64,000 nt of DNA from Phaeotremella fagi. Lineage: Eukaryota; Basidiomycota; Tremellomycetes; Tremellales; Phaeotremellaceae. Positions 47,256 through 57,434 of this stretch are shown here, piece after piece. Within the stretch, counting starts at the first letter, position 1. Every line of letters starts with the position of its first letter. Made by a program: the position numbers and the translations under genes. The stretch covers positions 868,001 to 932,000 of the forward strand of contig BCHU01000004.1 in NCBI GenBank assembly GCA_001599715.1. The letters are read 5' to 3'. A model generated the notes under the pieces. It was not told where the DNA came from, searched no databases, and saw only the letters and a list, made by a program, of their open reading frames with translations.

Positions 47256-48181
47256 TCACAATGAAGTCACTTTAGGTGACCACTCTTTCGCAGCTTCCTC
47301 CAATCCCTTCCAATATTTCAACTGAACCGTTAACATCTTTGCACCCCCAAAGTTAGGTGGAACAGACGAGAAAGCTTCTTTCAACTGTTCGATAGTTCTT
47401 TCAACTTTCTCTACAAGCAACTGTTAGCAAGAGCAATCTCACTGTCTATTGATCGACACGAGCTTACCATGATTAGCTTGTCTGATTGTTTCCACTTGTT
47501 CATTCGTTTCGGCTTCGTCGAGTTCTTCTCTGGCTTCCATTATTTCTGCTAGAAGAGCAGGATCCGATAAAGAATCCGTCTCAGAGGTTTCGAGTTGATG
47601 TTGTGACAACTAATCAGGTCTCAGATACAACGTGCTCCATAGCAACCCAAGATCATATTCAGACAGCACCAAACCCAGTGACTCACGATATACTCAGCCC
47701 TTCTCAAAGGATCAACCAAAACCTCATAAGCCCTATTAACCCTCCCACTCAATTCCCTAGCTAAATCAGTAACCTCCCCCCTCCCCTGAAATTTATCAGG
47801 ATGCAATTCCCTCTGACGATTCAACATCTTGAACCGTAAATCCTTGACATCGATAGCGAAACCGTACGCAGGTAGATTTGATAATTCTTTTGCGATGGTG
47901 GAGGACGGATTTGAAATGTTTAGGAGGGAATGGTAAGAAAGATCCGAAGGGAGTTGGAGGAGAGTGGAACAATTTGGACAGGGGGTTGTGGATAATGCTA
48001 CAGGTTTCTGACAATTTGGACATGTTCTTTGTAGGGTGGTGGAATATTTCCTGTGTCGGTGTCGATTTATTGAAGTTTGTACCGAGTATTTCGCGTTGAC
48101 CACAGGTCTAATAGGAATTGGTAATCGACTTCCAGATGCTATAGGTCGTAAAACGACATTACAAAGATTCAATCCAGTCAT
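47256..48181 (-). CDS. JAC1: Hsc20/Jac1 iron-sulfur cluster J-protein with N-terminal zinc motif
   Basis: Three exons. The first about 45 residues are Arg-rich without acids ([20 protein letters not shown]), a likely mitochondrial presequence. Next [18 protein letters not shown], a four-cysteine knuckle. The J domain holds [15 protein letters not shown] with the HPD motif and [19 protein letters not shown]. The C-terminal three-helix part ([20 protein letters not shown]) matches the HscB fold that binds the Isu1 scaffold. The protein sends Isu1-bound clusters to Ssq1-type Hsp70. Yeast Jac1 lacks the N-terminal cysteines; human HSCB has a similar motif. The ending is [12 protein letters not shown]; stop TGA at 47256-47258. 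Confidence 0.92.
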
Positions 48182-48326
48182 CGTCGATGATTATTAAGAA
48201 TGAAATGGTAGATCGACGACTTTCGAACTTTTGGAATTTCACAATAAACAAATGACGTATCTGATTTTGTTTGCAAAATCCCCACTATATAAAACACAAA
48301 ATTCAAACCCCGCCGACACATCACTG

Positions 48327-48438
48327 GCGGTGATCTGCTAGTGGTCTATGCAGTAGGTCTTAAGTTTTACGTAACTAGTTTACGCGCTTGCTACCCTATG
48401 GACTGACGTCCTCGTGAGTTCGAACCTCACTCACCGCA
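48327..48438 (+). tRNA. tRNA-Leu (anticodon UAA), intron-containing
   Basis: Acceptor GCGGTGA pairs with TCACCGC and is followed by A73. The D loop contains TAGTGGTCTA; the T arm is GTGAG-TTCGAAC-CTCAC. A long variable arm, GGAC-TGAC-GTCC, marks a Leu/Ser-type tRNA. The anticodon loop C-T-TAA-G puts T33 at 48360 and anticodon TAA at 48361-48363, hence Leu. An intron of about 28 nt (near 48365-48392) follows position 37. With this cut the 27-31/39-43 stem is TAGGT against CCCTA, one mismatch at 31/39, so intron ends are approximate. Confidence 0.88.
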
Positions 48439-48442
48439 TTTT
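48439..48442 (+). terminator. RNA polymerase III T-run after tRNA-Leu
   Basis: TTTT directly follows the discriminator base of the tRNA, the usual Pol III stop. Confidence 0.6.
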
Positions 48443-48973
48443 CCATTGATCTCCTTGTGTCTTCAATTTTTTGGTTTTTCATTTTGGACAAGCGACTAAA
48501 TGATATTTTTCATTAATACAATGTAACTTAGACTTTAACTTATGTCCTGCTTAGAATCCTCTAGACACGACTGCTTGGTGATATTCCGTTAAAGCCCTTT
48601 TTGCATGTGACCGATGGATTTTATTACCTTTGCTCATGTCTTCTCGTCCTTCAACTGGATGTGGCGAAATCCACCACTCAACAAGAAGTTTCCGTTCTGG
48701 CACGCTAGAAGTCTACGGTCTATCGACTACTCGCTAAGCATGACAAAAGATCTTCGAAGATCCTTTGTTTGTAGACCCCTCTTTATCGCTTAGATAAGAG
48801 CGTCATTTCAGTCAAATACTTTTATCCTTTGTTCTGAAAAAAAAAACGAACTCAACAGCAGCCTGTCTTCATTTATGTCCTGTTCTCGACTCGATTTTCT
48901 TTTCTTTTCTTTCCCAATTCTTTTCCAACAAGTTATTTTATCGGCTGCATCTCTCGATTAAGAATTCAATAAA
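48439..48973. other. Intergenic region downstream of tRNA-Leu
   Basis: 535 bp with no gene recognised. Ends in a CT-rich leader (tctttccc, tttcttttctttccc) just before the next ATG. Confidence 0.4.
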
Positions 48974-49657
48974 ATGTTCGATAAAATCAAAAGCAAATTA
49001 CACCTTCGCCATCATTTCAACAAGTCAACCAGTAAAACGACATCATCCAACACATCAACTACTTATCCTCCGTCATCGGTCGAAGCTCAGGTTTCCTCCC
49101 TAGAAGAGCTTTCTAATGGATGGATTGCAAGTACGAGCTTTTCCGAGATCTGTAGAAATATACCAGGATTACCTGAGCATTTCCAACAATGCGTCGAAGA
49201 CGAGAAAAGACTCGATAAATCGTCATCCATTCAATATAAATTCTTCGGTAATCCCAACGATAACACGATTTTTGTTGGTTCAAGAAGATTCCGAGACCCC
49301 GAAACTAAAGATATGGTTCAGAGCTTCGCGATTAATCTTTTTGATGAGGAGTACGGTTTTAAGGGTATGAAGGTTTTGTTGGATGGTCCGTCTCGTGATG
49401 GGGTGGATGAGACGGACGTTGGAATAATGCTAAACAATTCAATGTGTGCGATCGTACTCAAGGAGATTGTAGAAGCATCTGAGAAGATGGAAGCTGCTGC
49501 TAAGGAGACGGAAGATGTATCTGAGGAGTCGGAGGAACCAGTTCGAACTAGATTTTTTGGTAAGAGAGCTTTGGAGTGGCTTAAGACACCGGCAGCTGAG
49601 GTTATCAGGAACAAACTTGGGGAGGAGTATTTGAATTCATCATTGTGGGAAGATTAG
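48974..49657 (+). CDS. Orphan protein, upstream member of a tandem paralogue pair
   Basis: An intronless 227-codon gene, unusual in a region where nearly every gene is split. The start is basic (MFDKIKSKLHLRHHFNKST) then Ser/Thr-rich. The core has FFGNPNDNTIFVGSRRFRDP then MVQSFAINLFDEEYGFKG, then MLNNSMCAIVLKEIVEA, an acidic linker and ALEWLKTPAAEVIRNKLGEE ending SSLWED. Its downstream neighbour (50236-50868) has the same order of blocks (CYGSPTDSKMVVLSKHYW, MTQKIWVDIKG, REWLATREAKEVLLDVSKAY, SSEWKE). No family known to me; no signal peptide or membrane span. Probably cytosolic and lineage-specific. Confidence 0.7.
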   Translation: MFDKIKSKLHLRHHFNKSTSKTTSSNTSTTYPPSSVEAQVSSLEELSNGWIASTSFSEICRNIPGLPEHFQQCVEDEKRLDKSSSIQYKFFGNPNDNTIFVGSRRFRDPETKDMVQSFAINLFDEEYGFKGMKVLLDGPSRDGVDETDVGIMLNNSMCAIVLKEIVEASEKMEAAAKETEDVSEESEEPVRTRFFGKRALEWLKTPAAEVIRNKLGEEYLNSSLWED

Positions 49658-50235
49658 TTATGGTTGGAGTCATCTTAGTTTTTTTATAGCTTCTGTTCTT
49701 AGTTTTGTAGTCTCCTGAAATGAAATTCGTAGTGTTCATGTCTACCACAAGGACTACTGTATAGAACCTCTAACTCTAGTTTCAATTTTTTGTTTTTGAG
49801 ACCGAATTTGCAGTGGGAAGAAGAAACGCAGCGTAGAGCTGTTTATCCCGATAGGGATGAAGAAGGCTCATCCTCCTTTAACAGAAGCGTTCCACTACCT
49901 TGTACAGTATATGAAAGTGGAGCAAAACCAAAAATATGTGATGGAATTCGCTCTTTTCTTGTAGAAACAATTTAGCATGAAATCGCAGCTTTTATCCCGA
50001 AAGAGATGAAAAGACTTCATCCTCTTTTCACAACAGTGCTCCACAACCTAAAATCTCTCCTTTTCTCGTTCAAAAAAAGCAGTGTAAGAAGACAAGCCTT
50101 CTACTTGCTCCACTGACGCTGTAAGACTCCCCATTATCCACTTTTTCTTTCTTCTTTCTTTCCTCTTTTTCTTATACCACAACTATTCCTAAATCACTTC
50201 CTATCACCAAATTACAAGACCTCAAATCAAGCCAA
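49658..50235. other. Spacer between the orphan paralogues
   Basis: 578 bp. Contains a diverged direct repeat (listed separately) and a pyrimidine-rich leader (tttttctttcttctttctttcctc) near 50142-50170. An open frame at 49790-49975 overlaps the first repeat copy but has no paralogue support. Confidence 0.4.
49836..50049 (+). repeat. Diverged direct repeat between the orphan paralogues
   Basis: Copy 1 is 49836-49900 and copy 2 about 49986-50049. Shared wording: gct.tttatcccga, ag.gatgaa, .catcctc, then aacag..g..ccac.acct. The start-to-start offset is about 150 bp, and similarity continues weakly to cttttct.gt. It may be a relic of duplicated gene-end sequence. Confidence 0.6.
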
Positions 50236-50868
50236 ATGAGTAATGGTACACTTCACAGTATGTTTCAAGGAACCAACAATCAACTCAAACAATTCTTCCA
50301 TATTCTGGGTCACAAGGTTCATTTAGGCCGCGAAGTCTGTGACGCACCTGTTGAGTATCTTCCTTGTGGTTAGGTCATGTCCACCTGTTTAGTCAAATTG
50401 TGTTCAACAATCACTGTATATGATCTTTCCTCCGAAGATGCTAAAGAATACGATGCTTCACTCACAGACCCATTCGTAGGTCACGCCAGATGTTATGGTA
50501 GTCCCACAGACTCTAAGATGGTTGTATTATCAAAACATTATTGGAATAAGAACACGGGTCTCATGACACAAAAAATCTGGGTTGATATCAAAGGTACATC
50601 AGCGTCCTTGGAGGTTAAAGGTAAATATAAAGAATCAAGTAGGAATGGTTTGTCAGTCGAAAGTTTCATTGGTGATATGAGGAGAGATTTCAATGAACAA
50701 ATTGAAACTTGTTTAGAAGAAAATTTTCCAGGATCGAGTAAGGCAGAGTGTGCGACGAAACTGAGAGAGTGGTTGGCGACTCGAGAAGCTAAGGAGGTTT
50801 TGTTGGATGTTAGTAAAGCGTATCTTGCATCAAGTGAGTGGAAAGAATGTGAAGGACGACGTGGATGA
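50236..50868 (+). CDS. Orphan protein, downstream member of the tandem paralogue pair
   Basis: Preferred model: 50236-50257 joined to 50393-50868, donor GTATGT and acceptor TTTAG, giving 165 residues starting MSNGTLHIKLCSTITVYDLS. This removes an in-frame TAG at 50371-50373. The alternative is a start at ATG 50377 without intron (MSTCLVKLC...). Core blocks line up with the upstream gene: CYGSPTDSKMVVLSKHYWNK, MTQKIWVDIKGTSASLEVKG, IGDMRRDFNEQIETCLEENF and LREWLATREAKEVLLDVSKA. No signal peptide, no membrane span, function unknown. The N-terminal 70 residues of the upstream paralogue have no counterpart. Confidence 0.6.
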
Positions 50869-51283
50869 TCGAGTAGAGATCGAGTAGAGAACCGTTCTCA
50901 AGTATCGTAGGTAGTTTAAGTAGTTAGCAGAATGATATCAAATTTGTGGGACTGGATTCTGAGTCGTTAATGATGTTTAACATCTTAGTGAGGCTTTGTC
51001 GGTTCCAGTGTATAAATTGAGGTTTGATCAAATGAAAAGGAGCTTTGATTAGTTGCTGGAATATCAATAAGACAGGTGAATGGCGAGAAACGATTTGAAT
51101 CGAATCGGCCTTTCATTCGGTGTTAAGTGAGAATGAAGTCTTCAGATCAACGGCTGAGCAATATGTTGGAGAAGACTGTATTCCTTCCAAAATATCGGTG
51201 CATCTAAGTAATATGCATGCAGAGGGGTGATACCGGATCCAGATCGAAAGATAAATAATTAGAGAGGTATAAAACAAGAGAAT
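50869..51283. other. Convergent intergenic region
   Basis: 415 bp between the second orphan gene and the TIM17 stop. Nothing recognised. Confidence 0.4.
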
Positions 51284-52127
51284 CTAAGCCAGTGCTGGGG
51301 TAGCAGGCGCTTCCGGTACTGAATCGAGAAATCAGCTGGGTGCCCTATCTGATAACTTACGTTGAAGAGCTGGAACTGGTTGAGCGAATGCTCTGTTCAT
51401 CATCACACCGACACCTTCGATAGGTCAATATACGAAACATCAACAACAAGCTTCAACTACTCACCCTCGAAAACACCTAATAGGATACCACAACTGATAG
51501 CAGACGTCAAAGCGGTTCTTGGTCCACCTAAAAGGAGTATCAGCTCAAGTCCATGACCACCGCGATCACAATTGACTAAAACTCACTCCTTACTGCCAAA
51601 CTACCACCAGTCATGAATCCAGCAATGATAGCGTTCCAAGGATCTTCCTTCTGACGATATCCTTTAACAGCACAGTCGAATGACGAAAACAGACCACCCC
51701 AAACACCGAAATTTCCACCGAGTACAGGTGCTCTAGCTTTAATCGCTGACATTGACCCGACTAATCTTTCTCCCTGTTGTAGATCGTCATTAGGGTTTTT
51801 GAGTATGGTAAATGGATAATGAATAATCGGGAGTGATAAAGTTAGAAGATAATACAATTCGTCAGTTATATTTTCCGTCTTCGTTCAAAGAATTTCTCCC
51901 TTACCCTAGGACTATTCCTTGCTCCCTTGATACCATGCCATATACCACCACCGATCGCACCCATGGCGAAAGCACCTCCGAAATCGTTCAAAATGACATA
52001 GGGACTATAAAGCGCAGAAACGAGTCAGCATTACCCAGATACAAACATTTTTCACAAGACAATGGAATTATATAACGTAGGTCTAAAACACTTACCAAGG
52101 ATCTCTAGAATGATCACCGTGTGACAT
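51284..52127 (-). CDS. TIM17: Mitochondrial import inner membrane translocase subunit Tim17
   Basis: About five exons, roughly 155-160 residues. First exon [10 protein letters not shown]; then [20 protein letters not shown] then [35 protein letters not shown] with [20 protein letters not shown] then [19 protein letters not shown], then [20 protein letters not shown] then [16 protein letters not shown]. This is a near-textbook Tim17, the channel-facing partner of Tim23 in presequence import. Two conserved cysteines (CPYV and FDCAVK) that form the regulatory disulfide are present. The last exon adds [11 protein letters not shown]; the stop is at 51284-51286. It diverges from RPB8. Confidence 0.95.
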
Positions 52128-52591
52128 AGTGATAAATAAAAATTGTTATTGAAAGAGCCAAAAAAAGAAAATCGACGTTTGGTTGTTGAGAATCCTACTC
52201 AGCAAGTGTAGCTATATCTGTAGAACTGTGTGTTTGCTGGATTGATATGAGTCTCCCTAGATTATGATGTCGAACCCAGATAGATTTGTTGAATTTAACG
52301 TTATTGTATTCGTTTTTTTTTTCTGATACAATAAGTTGGAAAACGATGGAACGGAAATCTGAGCGAGCGGCGAGGATTTTTAGAAGGTAGGACCGAATAA
52401 ATAATAAAATGAAGCGAGTGGTTGTTTTTCTGTTCAGTCAGTTAGTTAGTTAATTAAAATCATCTTCAAATATCGTCAAAAGTAGTTAAGGAACTGGAAT
52501 TGTAAAGAACATAAATAATACAGAGATAGATAGAGATAAGAGAAATAGTCGAGCAGTGGTTATCATCGATTCAGTCAACTTATAATTCATC
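52128..52591. promoter_or_regulatory. Divergent promoter region, TIM17 / RPB8
   Basis: 464 bp between opposed starts, with a TTAG run (gtcagttagttagttaatta, 52437-52456), a poly-T tract (52314-52323) and an agagatagatagagataaga run (52520-52539). No gene seen. Confidence 0.4.
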
Positions 52592-53639
52592 ATGGCAGAT
52601 ACGACCAACATTATTTTCGAAGATAGATTTACAGTTCAGGTGTGTAATTTAGCTCTGGCAATCTCAACTGATCGCTGATAACAACTGTTCTATAGGACGT
52701 TGATAAAGATGGTAAAAAATTCGATAGAGGTATGTTGACCTTTACTTGCCTCAATATCCATTTAAGAAAGATCATCTCGAAATGAGAACTACGATCATTT
52801 CATCGAGAAAGAAAGAGGATTTCCAAAACATCCAAACCCCAATATCCAAAACCAAAGATATCAAAGAAAATCCACTAACAACCCCCCAGTCTCACGAATA
52901 ACAGCAACCTCCCACTCCCTAAACATGCATCTAACACTCGACATCGCCAACGAACTCTACCCCCTAAAAGCCCAAGAGATCTTCACCTTAGCAATAGCTC
53001 GGTCTTTACTACCAGAGAACGACCAACAAATGAACGGGGAGGATGAAGATGGTAATCTTGATGGGAAGAAGGTTAAGAAGGAGTTGTGGAGAGGTGGGGA
53101 TCAGGGTTTGGCGAATGATTTCGATTATGTCATGTTTGGAAAAGTGAGTTTTTGGATGGATGCTTCGGGTTTCTTCGTTTTGCATTGGGATTTGGAAGCG
53201 TGGTCGGTTTGTTCGAATACGGTTCGAAGTGTTTAAAGATTGGTTGGGGGAGATTGATCGTTTTGTGCTTCTGGAGAGGCACATCTTGGTAGAGACGAGG
53301 GAATTCATTTACTTGACTATCAAAAGAATTCTTGAATGTCTAATCAAGATGACCTGTATTCGAACTATTCTCCTCTTTCTTGTTTCCAATTTCTTTCATT
53401 TCCAACAGGTGTCAAGACGGAACGAATCTGACTCCACATAGATATATAAATTCGATGATTCAGCACAAGGGGATAATCAAACGTGAGTCGCTTCCATGAC
53501 TCCCGCTCCTAAAACTGACAATCACCTCAGAACGGCATACTTCTCATTCGGTGGTCTACTGTTAGCATTAAGAGGTAGTTACAGGCATCTAGCCAACGTC
53601 GTCGTCGGCGAAAACGTTTACCTATTGATGAGAAAATGA
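52592..53639 (+). CDS. RPB8: RNA polymerases I, II and III shared subunit Rpb8 (RPABC3)
   Basis: Several exons: MADTTNIIFEDRFTVQ, DVDKDGKKFDR, then VSRITATSHSLNMHLTLDIA then NELYPL, an acidic/lysine loop (MNGEDEDGNLDGKKVKKELW), FDYVMFGK, IYKFDDSAQGDNQT, then TAYFSFGGLLLALRGSYRHL then ANVVVGENVYLLMRK at the stop. FxVxxxDxDGKKFDRVSRI and FGGLLxxLxGxxxxL..VxVGxxVYLLxRK are the Rpb8 signatures. The intron between FGK and IYKF, about 53144-53441, is near 300 nt against 50-60 for most others here. Single OB-fold subunit, normal length apart from the loop. Confidence 0.93.
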
Positions 53640-53797
53640 TTGGGATACATTATCTTTTTTTGGTTTATTAGAAGTTCATGCATCTCATCATTAGCACATT
53701 GTTTTTTTGAACAGGGACTCTGCATGATTGAAGCTACCTAATTCATATAATCTAATTTCTTATCCCATTACTAAGACTACGTTAACCTCCTCTTGAC

Positions 53798-54826
53798 CTA
53801 CTGATCCTTCTTATCTTTACCAACAGCGTTCAAACCTTTCGAAATCTCCATCATCCTAGGTGGAACCTGAATACCAACCAAAGCGTTAACACCAAAAGCG
53901 ACTATCGGGATGAAAATCAGGAAAGTGATCAACAAAGCTGTGATAATAGGTGTAGTTAATAACTGATATTTTTGGAGGAGGGGTGCGTCTTTCCCTGGGA
54001 TCGTTGAATTTCTGTTTGTTGCGGTGGACGTTGATTTGAGGGTACTTGTTGCTGAGAGGGTTTGGGTCGTTGAGACTTTGGATGGGAGGGGTTTTTCGAT
54101 TTGTCGTTTGGATGGTGTACCGGTTAAAAGAATTAGATCTGGTTGACCGGATACCACAGATTTAAGATCTATGCAGAAGAGATCAGCAGTGGATTTCTTA
54201 ATCATGGTACTTGCTAGGACACTTACCATCCGATGATCCCGCTGAAATCATGACGATGTTTTTACCTTGATCGATAGAATCGAACGAATCCACGACGTTA
54301 GCTCCGCAGATTGATGCCCATTCGTTTAACGATTCGTCGAGGGATGAACGTGATGGTCGGTGAAGATAGGGGATATGTAGATCTGCTGATACGGACGAAG
54401 GAAGTTTTAACGATGGGAGATGCGATTCATGGAGCTGAGAGTTTGGGTCAGTATATGAATCCTGGAGAGAGGGAGATGATGAGATAGAACTGGACAGGTT
54501 GAAGAACCACATCCAAATCTTCTCACTCCGACATACCTCTTCAACATGCACCAAAACCATGGTTTCCCAATCACATCCTATAGTCGAGATAGTCCCATAG
54601 ATCTCATCAGCGGAGATCAACCCCGATGAAATGACAGAAGAAGCATCTTTCAGAGCTTCATTTCTAAGATTATATTAGGAAATTGTCTGAAGGTCGGGAG
54701 GGTAAGCGTAACTTACGGAGTTGAAGACCAAATGAGAAGCGGGGAAGTATCTTTGAAAGCTGTTACTTGATTTAGGAGTAATAGGGAGGATAGTATTGCT
54801 GAGATTGAGTATGTTGTTGAACGCAT
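53798..54826 (-). CDS. BIG1: ER protein Big1 (Voa1/Ac45-related)
   Basis: Four exons. The start at 54826 gives a signal peptide, MRSTTYSISAILSSLLLLNQ then VTA, followed at once by FKDTSPLLIWSSTP, the usual first residues of mature Big1. Then ISSGLISADEIYGTISTIGC, DWETMVLVHVEE, LHESHLPSLKLPSS and a luminal domain. The C-terminus has one membrane span (IITALLITFLIFIPIVAFGV) and the PPRMMEISKGLNAVGKDKKD-Q tail, whose KKDQ resembles a KKxx ER-retrieval signal. Big1 is needed for beta-1,6-glucan synthesis and cell-wall integrity and is related to V-ATPase assembly factor Voa1. Length and order fit. Confidence 0.85.
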
Positions 54827-55697
54827 CTTTGGTTTAGCTTGTAGTTGGATGTGATAAGATAACGATGGTCTGACAGCGTATCATTAAGTATCTACCGTTC
54901 ACAGAGTGTGAGTATACGCGCGCCTATAGAAATGGTTTCCGAAAGTGGCACGCACGCCTTTCAACTCTTGCTTTACTCCCATAACTTTGGCTAGTAAGCT
55001 ATGCACGATCAAAAGAGCTTCATTCTTTTCGACAAGCAGGTATCAAGTCCAGAAGATGAATCTCTCTTTGCAATATACGCCCAATGCAATATATGCCCGA
55101 GATCCAATCGCTTGAAAAGCTTTCAAGTTCTCATTGGGAGTAAATTTAGACAACGCGGAACAGTATACAACGATCAGATACAGATTGAGAGATATCGTCT
55201 TCCAGATCAACTCCTGTCTCCATAAACCTTCTTCTGTAGTATCAAGTCAAGATAAGACGGTGTACCTAATCAGAGGTGGAGACTTATTTGATGCATCCAA
55301 GATGAAAAGTGATTTTCCACGGGACGTAAGACCGAGTCAAGGTGTAGATTGTTCGCAGTCAGAGAATTCATCCGATGATGCATAGACCGTCCTAGAACTC
55401 CTCATCGGTCTTTGTATTCCTTCATGTCAGCTTACAAAACTGAATCCTGTTTCCATAAGTAAGGGATCCAATCTACCAAGTATGGTAAGAGTTTACAATT
55501 GAGTTTTCGGTTTCCAGTGCCTAAAGTCGATCGGATGGAATCTTCGTGGCGGTATAGCCCTTGGCATTCAGTTTTTGTTTATTCACTTTGGTTCACCCAG
55601 TGTAGGTAGCAGTCTATATATATTTATATATATATGGCATTGTAGAAAATGGCGACTCATTACTTATTCCTGCTTTATCAAACATATCATTTTAAAA
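54827..55697. other. Long intergenic region before the secreted-protein tandem
   Basis: 871 bp. A weak candidate lies at 55001-55385: a 5' exon MHDQKSFILFDK and a frame reading DNAEQYTTIRYRLRDIVFQI then NSCLHKP and VYLIRGGDLFDASKMKSDFP, but no splice model joins them convincingly. The right end carries the promoter segment shared with the second tandem gene and a TA run (55614-55636). Confidence 0.4.
55457..55538 (+). repeat. Promoter segment duplicated with the secreted-protein gene (copy 1)
   Basis: Aligns with 57163-57256. Shared wording in both: ttcca/taagtaag, then tatggtaag.gttt, aattgagttt..ggttaccagtgcc-type ending and agtc.atcggatgg. Copy 1 ends 160 bp before its ATG, copy 2 179 bp before its ATG. 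Confidence 0.65.
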
Positions 55698-56827
55698 ATG
55701 GGGAGACTTTTTTGGACGACTGCACAAATTTTTTCACTGGCTGTAGTACTGGTGGAAGCGCAAACTACAGTCCAATCTTCAGATCACAGTTACAATTTCA
55801 ATTGTCCACAACAGGAGACGGCTGAAACTGCTTACTTTACCTATTGTACGTAAAAGTGCTACCAGTACCCGAAACACCATTCGGATAATCGAAATGAATG
55901 ACTGATGATTAACATTTAGGTCCTAGCACGTCAAAAACTCTAAGCTATCCTTTGAAAGCAACCGACGCCAACACTTATTACGAGAATGCGCCAACTTCAT
56001 ATCGAACTTCCTCAAATACCGATATCAATCTGGCATGTGTATACGATGATGGAACTACTGATGTAAGTTTTTCTGATCTTGTATTGGACGTTAACTGACT
56101 GTTCGCCGTGCAGGGTTTGCAATGTTATTACACCGCTGGGAACGGGGTGAGCAGACAAACATAATCAATTACAAGATTCGGCTGATTGACATGAATTAGG
56201 AGGGACTCTCACCTGACACGGTGAACAATCCAGCAGAATGTCCTGTTATAACCAACAACCCGCCTCAACCAGCTCCCTCACAAGCTTATCGAAGACGTGA
56301 TAACAATAAACGAGCCACCAGCAGTGAGTCAAGCGAAAGCTCAAGTTCAGCGGTACTTTGAGTACTGATCAAAAACTCGATTCTCTTTAGTACCGGGATA
56401 CGCATGTTTCTGGGGAAGTGTAGAAAGTCCTTTAGTGTTCGATTACCTTTCAGACGTTTCTTCAGGTTTCACCACTGGTGCTGGTACGAATTTAGTCTGG
56501 TCTTGCGATATCAAAGTAGTCGATTCAACCGATAACACCAAATTCAATAGTTATCCATGTACATACATTTCCAATGGTGTAAGTTTTACTCTTCCTCCAC
56601 TAATTGTACAGTTAGCTGATATTGATTCTTTTATTAAGGGTGCAGCACCTGTATGGCAAGATGTCAATAACGCTGCCATCTGTCCCTTGACTATTTGTAC
56701 AGCTTACACGAATGGGATTGGGAATATGAGACGTGGGGTTTTCGATGAGAAGAGAGCTAGGATCAGTGCTAGACAGGTCAATACTAAACGACTTAGAGAA
56801 CGAGTTGGTGTTCCGAGAGCAAATTGA
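55698..56827 (+). CDS. Secreted 10-cysteine protein, tandem copy 1
   Basis: Six exons (55698-55845, 55920-56062, 56114-56146, 56200-56323, 56391-56578, 56639-56827) sum to 274 residues. The signal peptide MGRLFWTTAQIFSLAVVLVE then A-Q precedes TTVQSSDHSYNFNCPQQETA. The mature part has ten cysteines in two groups (NCPQ, YCPS, ACVY, QCYY, ECPV; then ACFW, SCDI, PCTY, ICPL, ICTA), parted by a basic hinge, SQAYRRRDNNKRATS, with Kex2-type KR sites. A second basic stretch (MRRGVFDEKRARISARQ) lies near the end. No transmembrane or GPI signal seen. Function unknown; effector, wall or mating-linked roles are possible. Confidence 0.8.
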
Positions 56828-57434
56828 TGATCTAGGAGATGGGATTCAATTTTGGGTTTTAGGTTAATTTTCGATACCCATAGACTTTCATATACTTGCA
56901 AACGGTACATCAAAAGAACTGTTACGACTTATTTCATTCGAGGGGTTTTGCAATGATACGTCGGGATAAGATGCTGTCTGTCCGTGCTACTGCTTATGTG
57001 ATGAGTAGGTTGCGTCAATTTATAAAGAAGCAGCTTTCAATAGGAAAAGTGGCACTGTACTGTACCTTGAACATTGCTTTGTTAGGCAAATTTCAGCTAA
57101 CTCACAACAGGTCATAAAACACAGTTTCTTTGATGAAGGGAAACAAAAAGCACCCTTTCCAATAAGTAAGTTAAGCATACCATCTGTTATGGTAAGGTTT
57201 CCAAATTAAGTTTTTCGGGTTACCAGTGCCTATTCATAAAAAAGTCAATCGGATGGTTGTTGATCTACTTGTGGCACCAACTTTCCCTTGACATCCTAGC
57301 GGTGTTTACATCACATTTTTTTGTTCGCTCCCCGATGACCTTAGCTTGCATGTGGAAAGCTAATTCATCATCAACTGATCAAAACAACTTCTTCTTTCCT
57401 CTCCTACAAACATATCAGCGATTCGCACTAAAGT
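56828..57434. other. Intergenic region between the secreted-protein tandem copies
   Basis: 607 bp. The right part, 57163-57256, is the second copy of the duplicated promoter segment. No additional gene recognised. Confidence 0.45.
57163..57256 (+). repeat. Promoter segment duplicated with the secreted-protein gene (copy 2)
   Basis: Counterpart of 55457-55538, slightly longer because of small insertions (for example tattcataaa before agtcaatcggatgg). It places the left duplication boundary at least 270 bp upstream of the coding start. Confidence 0.65.

Noticed and set aside
52925..53308. Antisense and downstream frames in the RPB8 loop region
   Set aside because: They overlap the conserved Rpb8 coding exons and the long intron without homology of their own.
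55001..55400. A gene with exons MHDQKSFILFDK and ..YRLRDIVFQI..
   Set aside because: No donor/acceptor pair joins the pieces convincingly and no homology is recognised; recorded only within the intergenic entry.
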